From contig JAQSEB010000064.1 in NCBI GenBank assembly GCA_030063045.1, forward strand, positions 1,612,001-1,676,000: a stretch of DNA of 64,000 nt, read 5' to 3'. Below the pieces are notes generated by a model. It was not told the DNA's origin, did no database searches, and saw only the letters and a program-made list of their open reading frames with translations. Shown here in pieces: positions 1 to 10,930 of this stretch. A program made the position numbers and the translations under genes. This DNA is from Pratylenchus scribneri (lineage: Eukaryota; Nematoda; Chromadorea; Rhabditida; Pratylenchidae). The stretch's first letter is position 1, and each line of letters starts with the position of its first letter.

Positions 1-4
1 CGCA

Positions 5-345
5 TTTTTGTCGACAAATCAGTTTTTTGACTATAACTTTTAGTGCTTTATCTTATATACCCATAATAAGCCATAAACCTTATACCCATTTTATAGAGCC
101 CATCAAAATGCATCAATTGATGTAAAGTTTGTCGGAGTTTGGCCAAAATTAAAAGTGCTAAAACCTTTTTAAACCATATTTTGGTTTTTGGTTTATGATT
201 CTTTTATTTTGAACCAAATCCCGACACAAACTATATATCAATTGACGCGTTTCGATGAGCTCTATAAAATGGGTAAAATGTTTATGGGGCTTGGATCAAG
301 CACTAAAAAGTTATACTCAAAAAACTGATTTGTCGACAAGAAAAT
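5..345. repeat. Foldback (MITE-like) element
   Basis: The first ~110 bases (TTGTCGACAAATCAGTTTTT onward) return in reverse complement at about 240-345. The arms are about 100 bp and flank a loop of roughly 130 bp. The mirrored bases include the GTCGACAAATCAG block and the AAAATGGGTA stretch. No coding sequence is seen inside. The layout fits a non-autonomous DNA transposon; the family is not identified. Confidence 0.75.
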
Positions 346-483
346 GTTTTCTCTAAAAAATTGGAATATTTTATCTTAACCTTTGCCCATTTTCCTCCGG
401 CAAAATTTCCTTCATCAATTGCCACTTTCACTTTCAATTTCTTTTTTGAAATATCCGATTGAAATCTGAAAATTTCAAACCTT

Positions 484-1205
484 TTAGTACAAATTTTTTA
501 AATTATACATAAAATCTTTCATCCATTTCCGCTTCCGCCAGGCACAATTACACATTGGGGTGGCCTTTTTTGCTATATTTTTTGGCAATGAAATTGGAGG
601 AGGTTTTGGTTCATGCAATTTGCTCATGCCCAATTCTCCGGATTTCGTTCCATCCCGGTATAGAGGCGATGTCGGCATTGAATGTCCCCGTTGATGATGT
701 GTCGATGGCGAGTGGCTGGATTGAGAAAATGGCCATTGAATTGGCGATTTGGAGGATTCAGTCAATGCCCTCAACTCTCCGGAATTTGGTACACTTTGTT
801 GGTGACCTCTTTTCGAAGGTTTTTTTGAAAAAGAAAGGTGCTGAGTGAATGCCCATGTATTTCGTCTTTGATGTTGAGGCCGCCCACGGAATGACGAGGA
901 TTCAGGCAATGTGTCCAATTCTCCGGATGGTCCAATTCTCAATCTCCGGATTTCGGTCCAATTCCCAATTCTCCGGATTTCGGTCCAATTTGTAAATGAC
1001 CTTTTTTCGAAAGATTTTTTCCGGATAAAATTCGCAAAAAGGACCGATGAGATGAGGATGTCAATGAATTTTGTCGTTGATGATTTGGCGATGGCGAGGC
1101 ATTGCTACTCGAAGGAAAAAATTGAAATGGCGATTGGGGTTGGGTCATGGTGGATGAGATTATTTGAGTTGAAATTGAAAATAATAAAAGAAAATAGAGC
1201 AACAT
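484..1205 (-). pseudogene. Secreted Ser/Pro-rich repeat protein, frameshifted
   Basis: The reading frame starts at ATG 1203-1205 with a clean signal peptide (MLLYFLLLFSISTQIISS) and runs 88 codons to a TGA at 939-941. The adjacent frame then continues at once for about 150 codons to 484. Both parts share the same degenerate repeats: SGEL boxes (KSGELG, NSGELR, KSGELG), HQR-type basic motifs and Ser/Thr/Pro-rich spacers, in three units of about 50-60 residues. At the break, GGAGAATTGGGAATTGGACC of one repeat reads GGAGATTGAGAATTGGACC in the next, so one base is missing. No GT-AG intron would repair the frame. The C-terminal end is basic and contains CNCAW. Function is unknown. It may be an effector-like secreted protein, and the lesion may be real or a sequencing error. 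Confidence 0.5.
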
Positions 1206-1743
1206 TGTGCCGGATAAATGGGAGAATTATTGCAATTAAAATCTGAAGAATTAAAAAAATGAATTAGAGTTGGAAATTATGTTTTTTAGTCATTTGCTAA
1301 TTTTTCATACGGAATTAATTATTTTAATAAATATCCGGCATCAAATTAATAATAATGATTTAAATAAATTTTTCATGGGAAAATATAATAAATAGTGAGC
1401 GATTGTGCAGTGTGCACTAGCCACTGGACTCAGAGGTCCGAAAATTTGGTGGGATTTATGCAGGGATCGAAATTGGAATAGGTCCGAGGATTTGGTGAGA
1501 TTTAAATCGCTTTTTGAGGAAAAGGGACAGTTCGATGATGGATATAGGCAAAATAGTTTGTGGCTTGCGCAATTAGCCTCATTGTAGAGGATGGGTGATC
1601 GCCGTGATTTTACGAGATTTTGGTCTTATTAGAAGGGACCTAGGCTCTCGGCCGAGATCTCGTAGAATTTTTGTAGTAAATGTCCTAAAGGTAATAGTTT
1701 GTGATGTGATTTTTGCCTTGAGCTCATTTTATTTTGTCCACTA
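1206..1743. other. Intergenic, no supported gene
   Basis: AT-rich DNA with one short open frame at 1405-1587 (60 codons, no recognisable motif). A piece around 1620-1665 (CTAGGCTCTCGGCCGAGATC) is similar to 23640-23665 (CCTAGGCTCTCGCCTCGG), which suggests a dispersed repeat. Confidence 0.4.
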
Positions 1744-2055
1744 TTAATCAATATTAGGATTTGATGATCCTTTATGGAAGGAATTGAATACAAGTAGTTC
1801 TGAGGAAGTAGATATCCTCATTCTCCCCTTTGTCTGGCCATAGAACCAAGGAAAAAGTGGGTCAACTATTGTCAGCACATTTGGCCTGATTTTGTTTACT
1901 CCTCCTGCTACTTCCTCCCTCACTCTATATTCAGTGTCCCATCTGCCACGTGAATGACGTGTCAAGAAATTGATTAAGTGAAATGCGGTGCAATACACAA
2001 TGGTGTCCAGCAGAATGCCGAAAACCGCAATGTCCCGGGTCACCTTGTTGTTCAA
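1744..2055 (-). CDS. Unrecognised open frame, possible exon
   Basis: A frame of about 100 codons. Its composition looks like protein rather than AT-rich filler: an initial hydrophobic stretch, a Cys/His/Phe segment (VYCTAFHLINFL), then RHSRGRW and a DPLFPWFYG block. The frame stays open a little 5' of 2055 but meets a stop with no ATG. It would therefore have to be an internal or terminal exon, and I see no convincing partner exon. I do not recognise the family. It could be a gene remnant or chance. Confidence 0.25.
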   Translation of the reverse strand: MNNKVTRDIAVFGILLDTIVYCTAFHLINFLTRHSRGRWDTEYRVREEVAGGVNKIRPNVLTIVDPLFPWFYGQTKGRMRISTSSELLVFNSFHKGSSNPNID

Positions 2056-2170
2056 TGCAGATGTGGGTAACGATAAACACAGGATGAAAAATTATGGAAA
2101 TACTGTATTGAAAAGTGGAAGTAAACTCAGAAACTTGTTATTTTCTTTTTCGCGGAATAAAGCAGAATAG

Positions 2171-2905
2171 CCACCGGTTATAGAATCTGAAAAATAAATA
2201 AATACTCATAAATCAACAACGCAATTATAAAAATGTCTACAAAAATTTCAAATTTTCAAGGAGAATTTGGTTCTTAAAATCTTAAAAGCTCATTTATTTT
2301 TTGAAAAATTCACACGGATTTACTGCCATTGTAATTGTTTTGGAAAAATTAAGCGACATTTTCTTTTCATTTTTTGATTTTTTCCTATAAGTAAGAATAT
2401 TTTCTTTCACTTCCCTGAGGCATTGTTGATTGATCACAATTCACAAATTTGCAAATGGCTATATTTGTGAATATTATAATTTGCTTCAATTAAATTCAAA
2501 TTAGTGGAATTGATATATTCTTTTTCAATTTTATTTTTCATAGTAGAATCCAATTCTCATTATTTTATTTCAAACATCAAACATTCATCATTTCTCAATT
2601 CTCACAATCATAAATTCATGGAATAAGCTAATTAATTTTATAAAAATTAAGGAAGCAAATATTTTTCAATTCCAAGTAAAAACTTGCCCTTTTCGACGAT
2701 TTCTGATATTATTATATTTATTAATCAAATTTAGGAAAAAAATATGATTTAGATTTTGCCCAAATGACTTACACAAATAATTTAATTTTCCAATTCCCTC
2801 AATGGATGGCTAATAATTTTATTCTTGCAATTTCATTTATTCTTTTCCCTTCGGCAAAAGTTTTGTATATTTAAATTATTTTCATAAAATCCCATACCCA
2901 TAAAA
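2171..2905. other. Intergenic AT-rich stretch
   Basis: About 730 bases of AT-rich sequence upstream of the GPCR start at 2906. I see no coding frame, RNA gene or clear repeat in it. Confidence 0.5.
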
Positions 2906-4520
2906 ATGTCCACAAATTTGTTGGAAATTTTGGATGCAAATATTTGGATGAATGTTTTGCGACTTTTAATTGGCATTAACGCATTGATCACAAATTCTTT
3001 CCTGATTTATTTGTTTGGACGTTTTCCGGAATTAAGAAAAAATCTATGCAATAAATTGATCCAATTGAATGCAATTATGGATTTTATTTGCGGTAAATTG
3101 CAATCTATAATTTTAATTTTTATTTCCACAGGTTTCGGACCAATTTTTCGTGCTATTTTCAATTTTTATACGGCTGGAGTTCAAATTAAAGAATTCTCGA
3201 AAATAACATGCATTCTTATGAATTCTCCCTACTCTTTTGGTTTTGCCGCCAGTCAAATTACATTTGTCGCCATATCAATTGATCGGCTTATAGCAATCGC
3301 CAGTCCATTGGGTTATATGGATTATAAAAGGGTCCAATTTTTTAAATTTCTAATAATGTTTTATATTGTGAAAGAATTAATTAATTTATTTATTGTTGCA
3401 CTAAATTTAATTCTCATTTAGAATTTTTCTTTGCAATTTCTGTATTTTAAAACAATTCTGATTTTTTTTGCTTTTGGAAAAATTTTTTTTGCTTTCCGGA
3501 AACAATTTGTGTTTTTGCTTTCCGGAAACAATTTGCGTTTTTTCTTTCCGGAAACAATTTGTGTTTTTCCTTTCCGGAAACAATTTGTGTTTTTTCTTTC
3601 CGGAAACAATTTGCGTTTTTTCTTTCCGGAAACAATTTGTGTTTTTTCTTTCCGGAAACAATTTGCGTTTTTTCTTTCCGGAAACAATTTGTGTTTTTCC
3701 TTTCCGGAAACAATTTGTGTTTTTTTCCGGAAACAATTTGTGTTTCATTCTGAAAGCAATTTATGTAATTTGAATTTTCTTATTTATATTTTAAATATTT
3801 AATTTCTTTAATTTTAGAATAAATTTGCATTTTTGGTTGGATTTTTTGCTTTCCTTTTTGGCACGATAACCAATGTTATGCCTTTTATTGGACTTAATAT
3901 GAATAAATCTTCTCCTCAATGTTCCATTGCAAACAATTCGGGACCATATTTTTCTGTTTATTGGACAATTTTTATGGGAATTTGCACTTTAATTATATTC
4001 TGTTTGATATATTAATATATTTAGGTATTTAAATTCGCACTTTTCAGCAAATTATGTTGCCATTTTGATATTTTATTTCAAACAAAAATCAGCAAATATT
4101 AATAACGTAATTCACATTGCTATTGCTAAAATGCAGCAAGAAATAAAAACCAACCAGCAGATAAAATTGACAAAAACGATAGTTTTAATTTTACTCGTTT
4201 ACACGATTTCTTGGGCCATTCCAACATTTATTTGGATAATATTTTTAGTTAGTTTTAATATTTTTTTTCAAAATATGCCAAACAAATTTAAGTTGATGGA
4301 TTCGAACAATACAATGCGAATGAGTTATGTGAGTTACGCCATAGGATATATCACTGCCGGTGGTTGTGGCTTGAACCTTTACATTTATTTATTCAAACAT
4401 GCCGAAATCCGACATTATACATTGAAATTGATTGGTTTTAAACAAAAACCAGTAGCAGATGTGGGGAAAAATGGGCTACACAACTTCAACAATATTCCAC
4501 AAATCACCATATTTAATTAA
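2906..4520 (+). CDS. Seven-transmembrane GPCR, Srsx-like
   Basis: Exons 2906-3367, 3818-4001 and 4048-4520 join in phase to a 372-aa protein. The product is a membrane receptor of the nematode serpentine class, closest in look to Srsx. TM1 is near residues 18-38. The end of TM3 carries IDRLIAIASPLGY, the DRY-type motif that couples to G protein. TM4 to TM7 follow, with SWAIPTF in TM6 and a polar cytoplasmic tail after TM7. A Cys at the start of TM3 and a Cys in the second extracellular loop (SPQCSI) could form the usual disulphide. The second intron is 46 bp. The first, 450 bp, holds a 26-bp minisatellite. The exon 1 donor (ATT|GTGAAA) was chosen because it keeps phase; it is the least certain junction. 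The ligand cannot be inferred. Confidence 0.8.
3485..3745. repeat. 26-bp minisatellite in GPCR intron 1
   Basis: About ten tandem copies of a 26-base unit built on CTTTCCGGAAACAATTTGTG followed by a T run. The copies differ mainly at TGTG/TGCG. Because 26 is not a multiple of 3, all three frames stay open on both strands, which creates many false reading frames. Confidence 0.9.
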
Positions 4521-4723
4521 TTGGATAAAATTAAAAGAGAATGCTTTATCAAAAAGTAAATTTAAATTAAAATGGGAAAAAACAAATGAGACTGACAATC
4601 AGAAGAAAGTCAAAAAATAACAAAGTATCGTATTGAAATTCATCAGCAGTTGAAAAATAATTGAATCCAAATTTCATTTTCATCCGTCAATCATCAATAA
4701 ATACTGTCCGTTCCATTCAAAAT

Positions 4724-7700
4724 TCAAGCATTTATTGCAAAGTCAAATACATCGGCAGTAGTGCGCTGCACACGTTCAAGCAATGCTTCTATAATTAAAT
4801 AAATAATCATTCATTTTTTAATATAAATTAATTTTTTTGGCCGAAAATAATGAATCTTTCAAGAAGTTAATATTTAAAATAAATTTTAAAGAATTTTACT
4901 AAAAAATTCCAACTCAATTCTTATTTTTTAGAGGGAATATTTTTTGCAATAATTTACAAAAATGATCATTTACCCGATTGTTTATCGACCCAAACGAGGG
5001 TATCGAGTTGGGAACGCAAAATCTGGCGAATTTGATCAATCATTGTACGGCGTTGTTCCAACTCTTCCAACTGATCATCATCTTCCAGCTGGCCTCCCGA
5101 TGGAATTCCTGCCACTCGTTGCAAATCAGCAACCTGAAATAAAATATATTTATTAAATTAAATTTAAAAATATTTTACTTGTTCGCAGAGGTCTCCCACT
5201 TCATCGTCCAATTGCTTTAGCTGGGCATTAAGATTCACTTGGAGTTGAAGACTTTAAAATTAAATAATTTATTTATATTAATTATTTTTTTTACATATTT
5301 TGACGTTGCAAATCAGCCGGGGTCGAATTGTTTGGTTCCTTCAATTTGAACTAAAAATGGAAACATTATCGGATTGATTAAATAGAAATGTTATTTTTAA
5401 ATAGCGAAATTCGAGATTATGGCTCAAGTCGATTCCATAATGATAAAATGCTAATTTAAATTTTTCATAAAAGTTGGAAATAATAAAAATTAATTATATA
5501 AAAATTGGACTAGTAACTAGTAGTAATTGTAATAAGAATAGTTCATGCAAAAATATGTGCAAACATTTTGTGTTTTTGTTTCTTCAAATAGTTCATGTTA
5601 TTTGTGTTTTTGTTCCCCTGAACATTTTGTGTTTTCGTTTTCCCAAATATTTTATTGATATTTTGTGTCTTCAAATCACATGTTCGAAATTTTAATTGAT
5701 AAATTAAAAATTAAGCATTTGCATTACATCATTATAAAATCACCCTACAGAGGCCTGAATAACCGAATTCGACTATTCTCTAATATTAAAAATAAATTTT
5801 AAAAAATGCATAAAAACCTGAGGCTGGCCAACTTGATTCGTTTCTATGCCCAATTGTTTTTCCATTGCCTGAACAGTTTGCTCCAATTCGATTTGTTGTT
5901 GGCCTAGAATGTCCAATTCCCAAACAAATCGATTCTTTTCCTGCTCCAATTCATCAACATCTTTTCCCAACTCGTCCATCTTATAATAAATAATTTAATT
6001 ACTATCATAAATATGCAATAATTAAGCTATTGATTAAAATACCATTATGTATTTATCCATCTACCACCAAGAGAATTTTTTGTAATGAAGGTTCCTTCTT
6101 ATGGGTGATTAGGGTTTCGGATAGGTGAGATGATAACCTATCCCTAGATGAACCTAACTTTATACCGAATGCTCCTTGGGGGTTACCGTTACCTTTCCTC
6201 AATTGACCCAAAAAAAAAACCTCTGGTGGTAGATAATATTTAGGTACCAAAAAAAATCTATATGCCATAAATAAATCCAGGCACTTGTGTAGTTTGGGTC
6301 CCCATATTTCCTGTAGAAGAAAAAGTAAGGTAAAAGAGGGTCCCTCCTATGGGTGTTAAGGATAGGGTTATGTGAAATGATTTTACCCTATATCCGGACC
6401 GGAACCTATATTCCTGAATGACCTTAACCCTAATCCTGATAACCCATAGGGGGTCCTTCATTTTTCCTTCCTCATGCAAAAAGAGACCCAAATTGTACAA
6501 GTACCGAAAATCCATCTCTAAACCATTTTCGGATGGTTTACCTTTACCGGTTAGATTTCTTTTGGTTGTGATAATTAATTATGATATATTTATCCTTGAA
6601 AATATGAATTAAAAAAACCTTGTCCTGAGCTTGACGCAACACAATATCAAATGCATTTATATCATCCACTTCGTCCAAAAATTGTTTCTCTTGTTGTTCG
6701 AAATCAAGGCGGAGCTTAGTAAGCGTCTGTTCCATATCTTTGAATGTTTTAGGTGTCGTCAGTTGAAGAGCTTGTGGAATGTTTGTTGCAGCTGCAGTGG
6801 TGAAGGAAGTTGGTTGCGGTCCTTTAAATAAGTACCAATAAGGATATTCAAGGGCTAGTTAGTCTTAAATTTTGAGATTTTCGGGATTTATGCAGTTTAC
6901 TACCGCAATGGCCTAGAGAACATGCACGTTTTTATTACTCTAAGCGAGCCAAAATTGGGAGTAATCGACCAGGCCTGGTGCCAGGTTTTTTTGGGTGGGT
7001 GGCTGGTAGTCCATAAGATTTTCGAGGTTACATTGACATTTTTTCTCCTTTCTTTTTCCAATTTTCCCCTTACAGGTTAGGTGGGGAGTGGGTCCATCCA
7101 TGGCTCTGGACCCAATTTTTACCCTGCGGGGCTATTCTTTGTTACAAATTTTTGTTTGCAGTGTAAAAACTAGAGTCCGGACCTGGGCCGGGACCGACCC
7201 AGGTTTTACCCAGGCCCTGGCCCGGAACTCGAGTCATTTGGAACAATCCCGGGTAGGGCTCGGGAAAACCTGGGTTTCCGCGGCCCGGCCCGGAAAAATT
7301 TTGAATAAAAACCCGGGCCCGGCAAATCTGAAAAAACCGTAAAAATAGGATTAATAAGCCTTAACCTTATGAGCAGGGCTGCAAAACTAAAACTTCCCCA
7401 TTCCATTTTATAAATTGCGGATGCAAACTGCATACCTTCCGACATTTCAGATTTGGAAAAAAAATCAAATCTGCATTTTTAGATATCGATTGTAATTTTC
7501 TGATGATTTATGTGAAAAATTTATTCCAAACTCGCCTCCTATATAATCTAAATATTATATCTTTCAATTCAAACCTAGAGTATCGGAACTAAACAATGGC
7601 GCGGCTGCTATTGTGGTCGAGGTTGGCCCAAACAATGACGCGGTTGTGGTCGAAGTTGATCCAAATAATGGCGCAGCTGCTGTTGTGCTCGAGGTTGATC

Positions 7701-8913
7701 CAAACAATGGCGCAGTTGTGCTCGAGGTTGATCCAAACAATGGCGCAGTTGCAGTCGAAGTTGGCCCAAACAATGATGTGGCTGCAGTTGTGGTCGAAGT
7801 TGGTGCAGAAGTTGGTCCAAACAATGACGCGGTTGTGGTCGAGGTTGATCCAAACTGTGGCACGGTTGTAGTTAAAGTTTGTGTCGAAGTTGGTCCAAAC
7901 AATGGCGCAGTTGCAGTTGTGGTCGAAGTTGATCCAAAAAATGGTGCCGTTGCGGTCGAAGTTGGTCCAAATAATGACGCGGTTGTGGTCGAGGTTGATC
8001 CAAACTGTGGCACGGTTGTAGTTAAAGTTTGTGTCGAAGTTGGTCCAAACAATGGCGCAGTTGCAGTTGTGGTCGAAGTTGATCCAAACAATGGTGCGGT
8101 TGTGGTCGAGGTTGATCCAAACAATGGTGCCGTTGCGGTCGAAGTTGAACCAAACAATGCAGGAGCTGCAGTTGTGGTCAAGGTTGATCCAAACAATGGC
8201 GCGGCTGCACTTGTTGTCGAAGTCGTCCCAAACAATGGCGCGGTTGTTGCGGTCGATGTTGGTCCGAACAATGGCGCGGTTGTGGTCAAGGTTGATCCAA
8301 ATAATGGCGCGGTCGAAGTTGGTCCGAACAATGGCGCGGTTGTGGCCAAGGTTGACCCAAATAATGGCACGGTTGTCGCGGTCGAAGTTGGTCCAAACAA
8401 TGCAGGAGCTGCAGTTGTGGTCGAAATTGATCCAAACAATGCAGGAGCTGCAGTTGTGATCGAAATTGATCCAAACAATTGTGCTGGCGCGGTAGTGGTC
8501 GTAGTTGGTCCAAATAATGGCGCGGTTGTGGTCGAGGTTGATCCAAACAATGGCGCGGTTGTAGTAGTAGTAGGTACTCCAAACAAAGGAGCGGTTGTGG
8601 TTTTTGGTGATCCGAATAATGTTGAACCAAATAAGGAACCTGTCATTGTTGCTGTAGTTGTTGCAGGTGCTCCAAATAATGTAGGAGCTGCAGATGTTGT
8701 GGTCGAATTTGGTCCAAACAATGTAGGGGCTGCTGCTGCTGTGGTTTTTGGTGATCCGAATAATGTTGACCCAAAAACGGAAGTACCTGTTGTTGTTGCA
8801 GTAGCTGTTGAACCAAATAAGGGAGCAGCTGCTGTTGTTGTTGTGGTAGCTGTAGTTGTTGTAGGTGCTCCAAATAAACCGCCAGCTTGAGGTGAAGAGA
8901 AACGGAAATTCAT
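4724..8913 (-). CDS. Nucleoporin Nup62 (FG-repeat, coiled coil)
   Basis: Seven exons (8913-7575, 6821-6619, 5979-5818, 5350-5295, 5251-5179, 5133-4974, 4788-4724) join in phase to 685 aa. Exon 1 gives about 446 residues of FG-repeat domain: dozens of LFG motifs separated by Thr/Ala/Ser-rich spacers, typical of the pore's transport barrier. The remaining exons encode the heptad-rich C-terminal domain that in Nup62 pairs with Nup54 and Nup58. Its FEQQEKQFLDEVDDINAFD and QQQIELEQTVQAMEKQL segments, and the closing DTLVWVDKQS-EALLERVQ stretch, line up with remembered animal Nup62 (NAWD, QKELEDLLSPLEEL, DSLQWIDQNSALLQRKV). Start: the ATG just before FRFSSPQAGGLFG. The C. elegans counterpart would be npp-11. 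Introns 1 and 2 are large and repeat-filled. The FG exon also leaves a long open frame on the opposite strand, which is a shadow. Confidence 0.93.
6050..6545. repeat. Two copies of a dispersed foldback family in Nup62 intron 2
   Basis: Two adjacent copies (about 6050-6265 and 6280-6545) of a repeat with telomere-like CCTAACCCTAAT blocks, a TTACCTTT motif and the phrase GACCCAAAAA. In inverted order it has AAGGTTCCTTCTTATGGGTG near one side and a mirrored TCCTTCATTTTTCCTTCCTC on the other. Relatives lie at 18605-18815, 25745-25960, 56640-57000 and around 58500-58850. Confidence 0.6.
6955..7335. repeat. GC-rich repeat in Nup62 intron 1
   Basis: A GC-rich island in AT-rich surroundings, with short mirrored blocks such as CCAGGCCTGGTGCCAGG and repeated CCCGG/CCGGG words (7170-7320). 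No coding potential is seen. It is probably a degenerate mobile-element insertion. Confidence 0.4.
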
Positions 8914-9419
8914 TATCCAATATTTCAAAATTTTATTAACTTTTTTGCTGTAAATTAAAAATGATTGATAAATGATAACAATTCTCATTTTTCCAGCTGA
9001 TTTTTTAGTAAGATTTTAAAAAGTTCTTTAGATCCTAGTTCTAAAATTTTATAAGATCGGACAAACAATTCCGAAGAATGAACGGGAATGGCTCTTATAA
9101 AAATCGCGTCACTTCACATTTACACAAAATAACTACTTAGTTTAAGATTTAAGAATTAAGACACATACGCATACACATATAGGTACATTCTACATTCATC
9201 ACTTTCTCTTTTCTTTTTACGAGACGAGAGTTTAGAGTTTCCGTTCCAAAATAACTTACACCACTAAAAAAGTTAATAGTAGCAAAAATTTGATTAATTA
9301 AGGTTTTTGTTATATCAACTATCAAGAGCATTTTTATTTTTTCCATAAACCGTAATTAATTTTGGAAAATTAACAGATTATTTTTTTATTAAACACATTA
9401 CATCAAAGCAGCAATAAAA
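8914..9419. promoter_or_regulatory. Divergent intergenic region Nup62 / SmF
   Basis: About 500 bases separate the minus-strand Nup62 start (8913) from the plus-strand SmF start (9420). The promoters of both housekeeping genes must lie here or in trans-spliced leaders. I see no TATA box or known motif that I would stand on. A run ending in AG shortly before the SmF ATG could serve as a trans-splice acceptor. Confidence 0.35.
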
Positions 9420-9770
9420 ATGTCCGGAATGATTCAGCCGCTAAATCCCAAACCATTTCTCAATGGTCTTGCTGGAAAACCTATCATTTGTAAACTGAAG
9501 TGGGGAATGGAATATCGAGGTATAATTTATAATAAATAACAATACTCAAACTCGAATATATTTTACAGGAATTCTTGTCTCGGTGGATGGATACATGAAT
9601 CTTCATTTGGCAAACACCGAAGAATACATTGATGGTACCAATACAGGTGCACTCGGCGAAGTTCTCATCAGGTTTTATCAAGAAAAAATCATTCATAATC
9701 ATTTGTAAAATTTCTAATAAGATGCAACAATGTACTTTGGATCTCCGGGGCCGAAGAGGGCGGTGATTGA
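9420..9770 (+). CDS. Small nuclear ribonucleoprotein SmF
   Basis: Exons 9420-9519, 9569-9671 and 9722-9770 join to 83 aa, the usual SmF size. The protein carries both Sm motifs. Sm1 includes [19 protein letters not shown] and Sm2 includes [15 protein letters not shown]. The [13 protein letters not shown] lead is diagnostic for SmF rather than other Sm proteins. SmF is one of seven proteins in the heteroheptameric ring on U1, U2, U4 and U5 snRNAs, acting in pre-mRNA splicing in the nucleus. Both introns are 49-50 bp with GT-AG ends. The tail is short and acidic (EEGGD). The C. elegans counterpart would be snr-5. Its 3' end faces the 3' end of METTL5. Confidence 0.96.
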
Positions 9771-10027
9771 CCGGATAGAATTGAAGAAGAAAGCAATTGG
9801 TTGATTTAAATTGGATGAAGAATAAAGAAATCAACACAATATCCTCTATTTAAGTTATTATCAGTTAATTTTATTTTCATTCTTGTTTGAGATAAAAGAC
9901 CATTAAAGAACACATTAAAATGTAATTCCTATCTTGATTTGGCTCTTAATTAGGCTCTATTTGGGTTTATTACCTTTATTCAAGGTTCACAATCCAAATT
10001 CGTCCAGTTTGATATTAAAAATTTTAT

Positions 10028-10815
10028 TCAAATTCTTTGAAAACAAAACAAATCAACGTCAATATCAACATTTTTCTTGCGATGAAAAGAATATGTTTGA
10101 TTTAAATTCCAACGCATTTGGGCACGGGGTTCAATTCGGACATGTGGCCATTTTCTTGCTTTTTTCCCAACCAAAAATTCCCGGGTACTCGTTTTGTGCA
10201 ATGAGAATACTTTTCCGCCTTCCGGTTTTGTCAATAAAAGTGCACTTTCGACAAAATTAATGTCTGCGCCTGTAAATATTCAAAAAATTTTGAATGATCA
10301 TTAATTTACGGAGCCTTGATTGTTTTTAGTGCCAAATGGGGGATTGGTGATAACAACATCAAATTGGCCATAAAGTGAATCGGGAATTTGTTTTGAATTT
10401 GGGAACAAGTCCATTTGGATGAGATCACATTTTGTACTGCATTCTTGCTGGTTAATATTCCTTTTACATATTGTCAAAGCCGCTGGGTCAATATCAAATC
10501 CGAGTGAAAATCTATTGGACAATTTTATAGTATATTTTTGTAATAAAATTTATACTTTGCACCAAGAAGCACTGAACCAATTAGAAATGAGCCAGTTCCA
10601 CAGCCAAGATCGGCTACAATGCAATCAGTTAAATCAACATCATTTTGAATGTGATCAAGAATGGCAAATGTAGAAATAAATCCATTTTATTTTAAATTAT
10701 CACAAATTTATTAACCTGCAATTTCCGGTGGAGTTGAATATTGCTCCAAATCAATTTTTGGATGTTCAAATTCCTCTAGATTTTGTAATTCACTCAATAA
10801 ATGTTTTATTTTCAT
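10028..10815 (-). CDS. 18S rRNA m6A methyltransferase, METTL5 family
   Basis: Exons 10815-10716, 10664-10556, 10511-10315 and 10269-10028 join to 215 aa, close to the ~209 aa of human METTL5. The family, with TRMT112, methylates one adenosine of 18S rRNA. Visible marks: the N-terminal EFEHPKIDLEQYSTPPEIA, the SAM-binding ADLGCGTG, GFDIDPAAL, the catalytic NPPF in ITNPPFGTKNN, FSLHKTSTRE, and the FHRKKNVDIDVDL tail. Two introns are odd. Between exons 3 and 4 the donor that keeps phase is GC (CAAG|GCTCC); using the nearby GTAAAT breaks the frame. Between exons 1 and 2 there is no AG at all in the possible intron. Phase and alignment fit an end at TG (ACATTTG|CC), so this junction is provisional. 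The C. elegans counterpart would be metl-5. Confidence 0.88.
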
Positions 10816-10930
10816 GATTAATGCCTTCTAAAATAAAAGTAAAATATAAAAAATTAATCAAATCATTAATGGAAATTGTGATGATAAATTTATTGCAAAA
10901 TAAGCGGACTTATTTGGGGCAAAACAACAG

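Noticed and set aside
3407..3802. Several open frames with SGNN, FPET and RKQF repeats.
   Set aside because: The 26-bp minisatellite in GPCR intron 1 opens all frames; the GPCR exons on both sides join without it.
7613..8890. A 425-codon open frame on the plus strand with VEVDPNNGA repeats.
   Set aside because: It is the exact antisense of the Nup62 FG-repeat exon. The regular codon pattern of the repeats keeps the opposite strand open. The sense frame joins in phase to the conserved coiled-coil exons.
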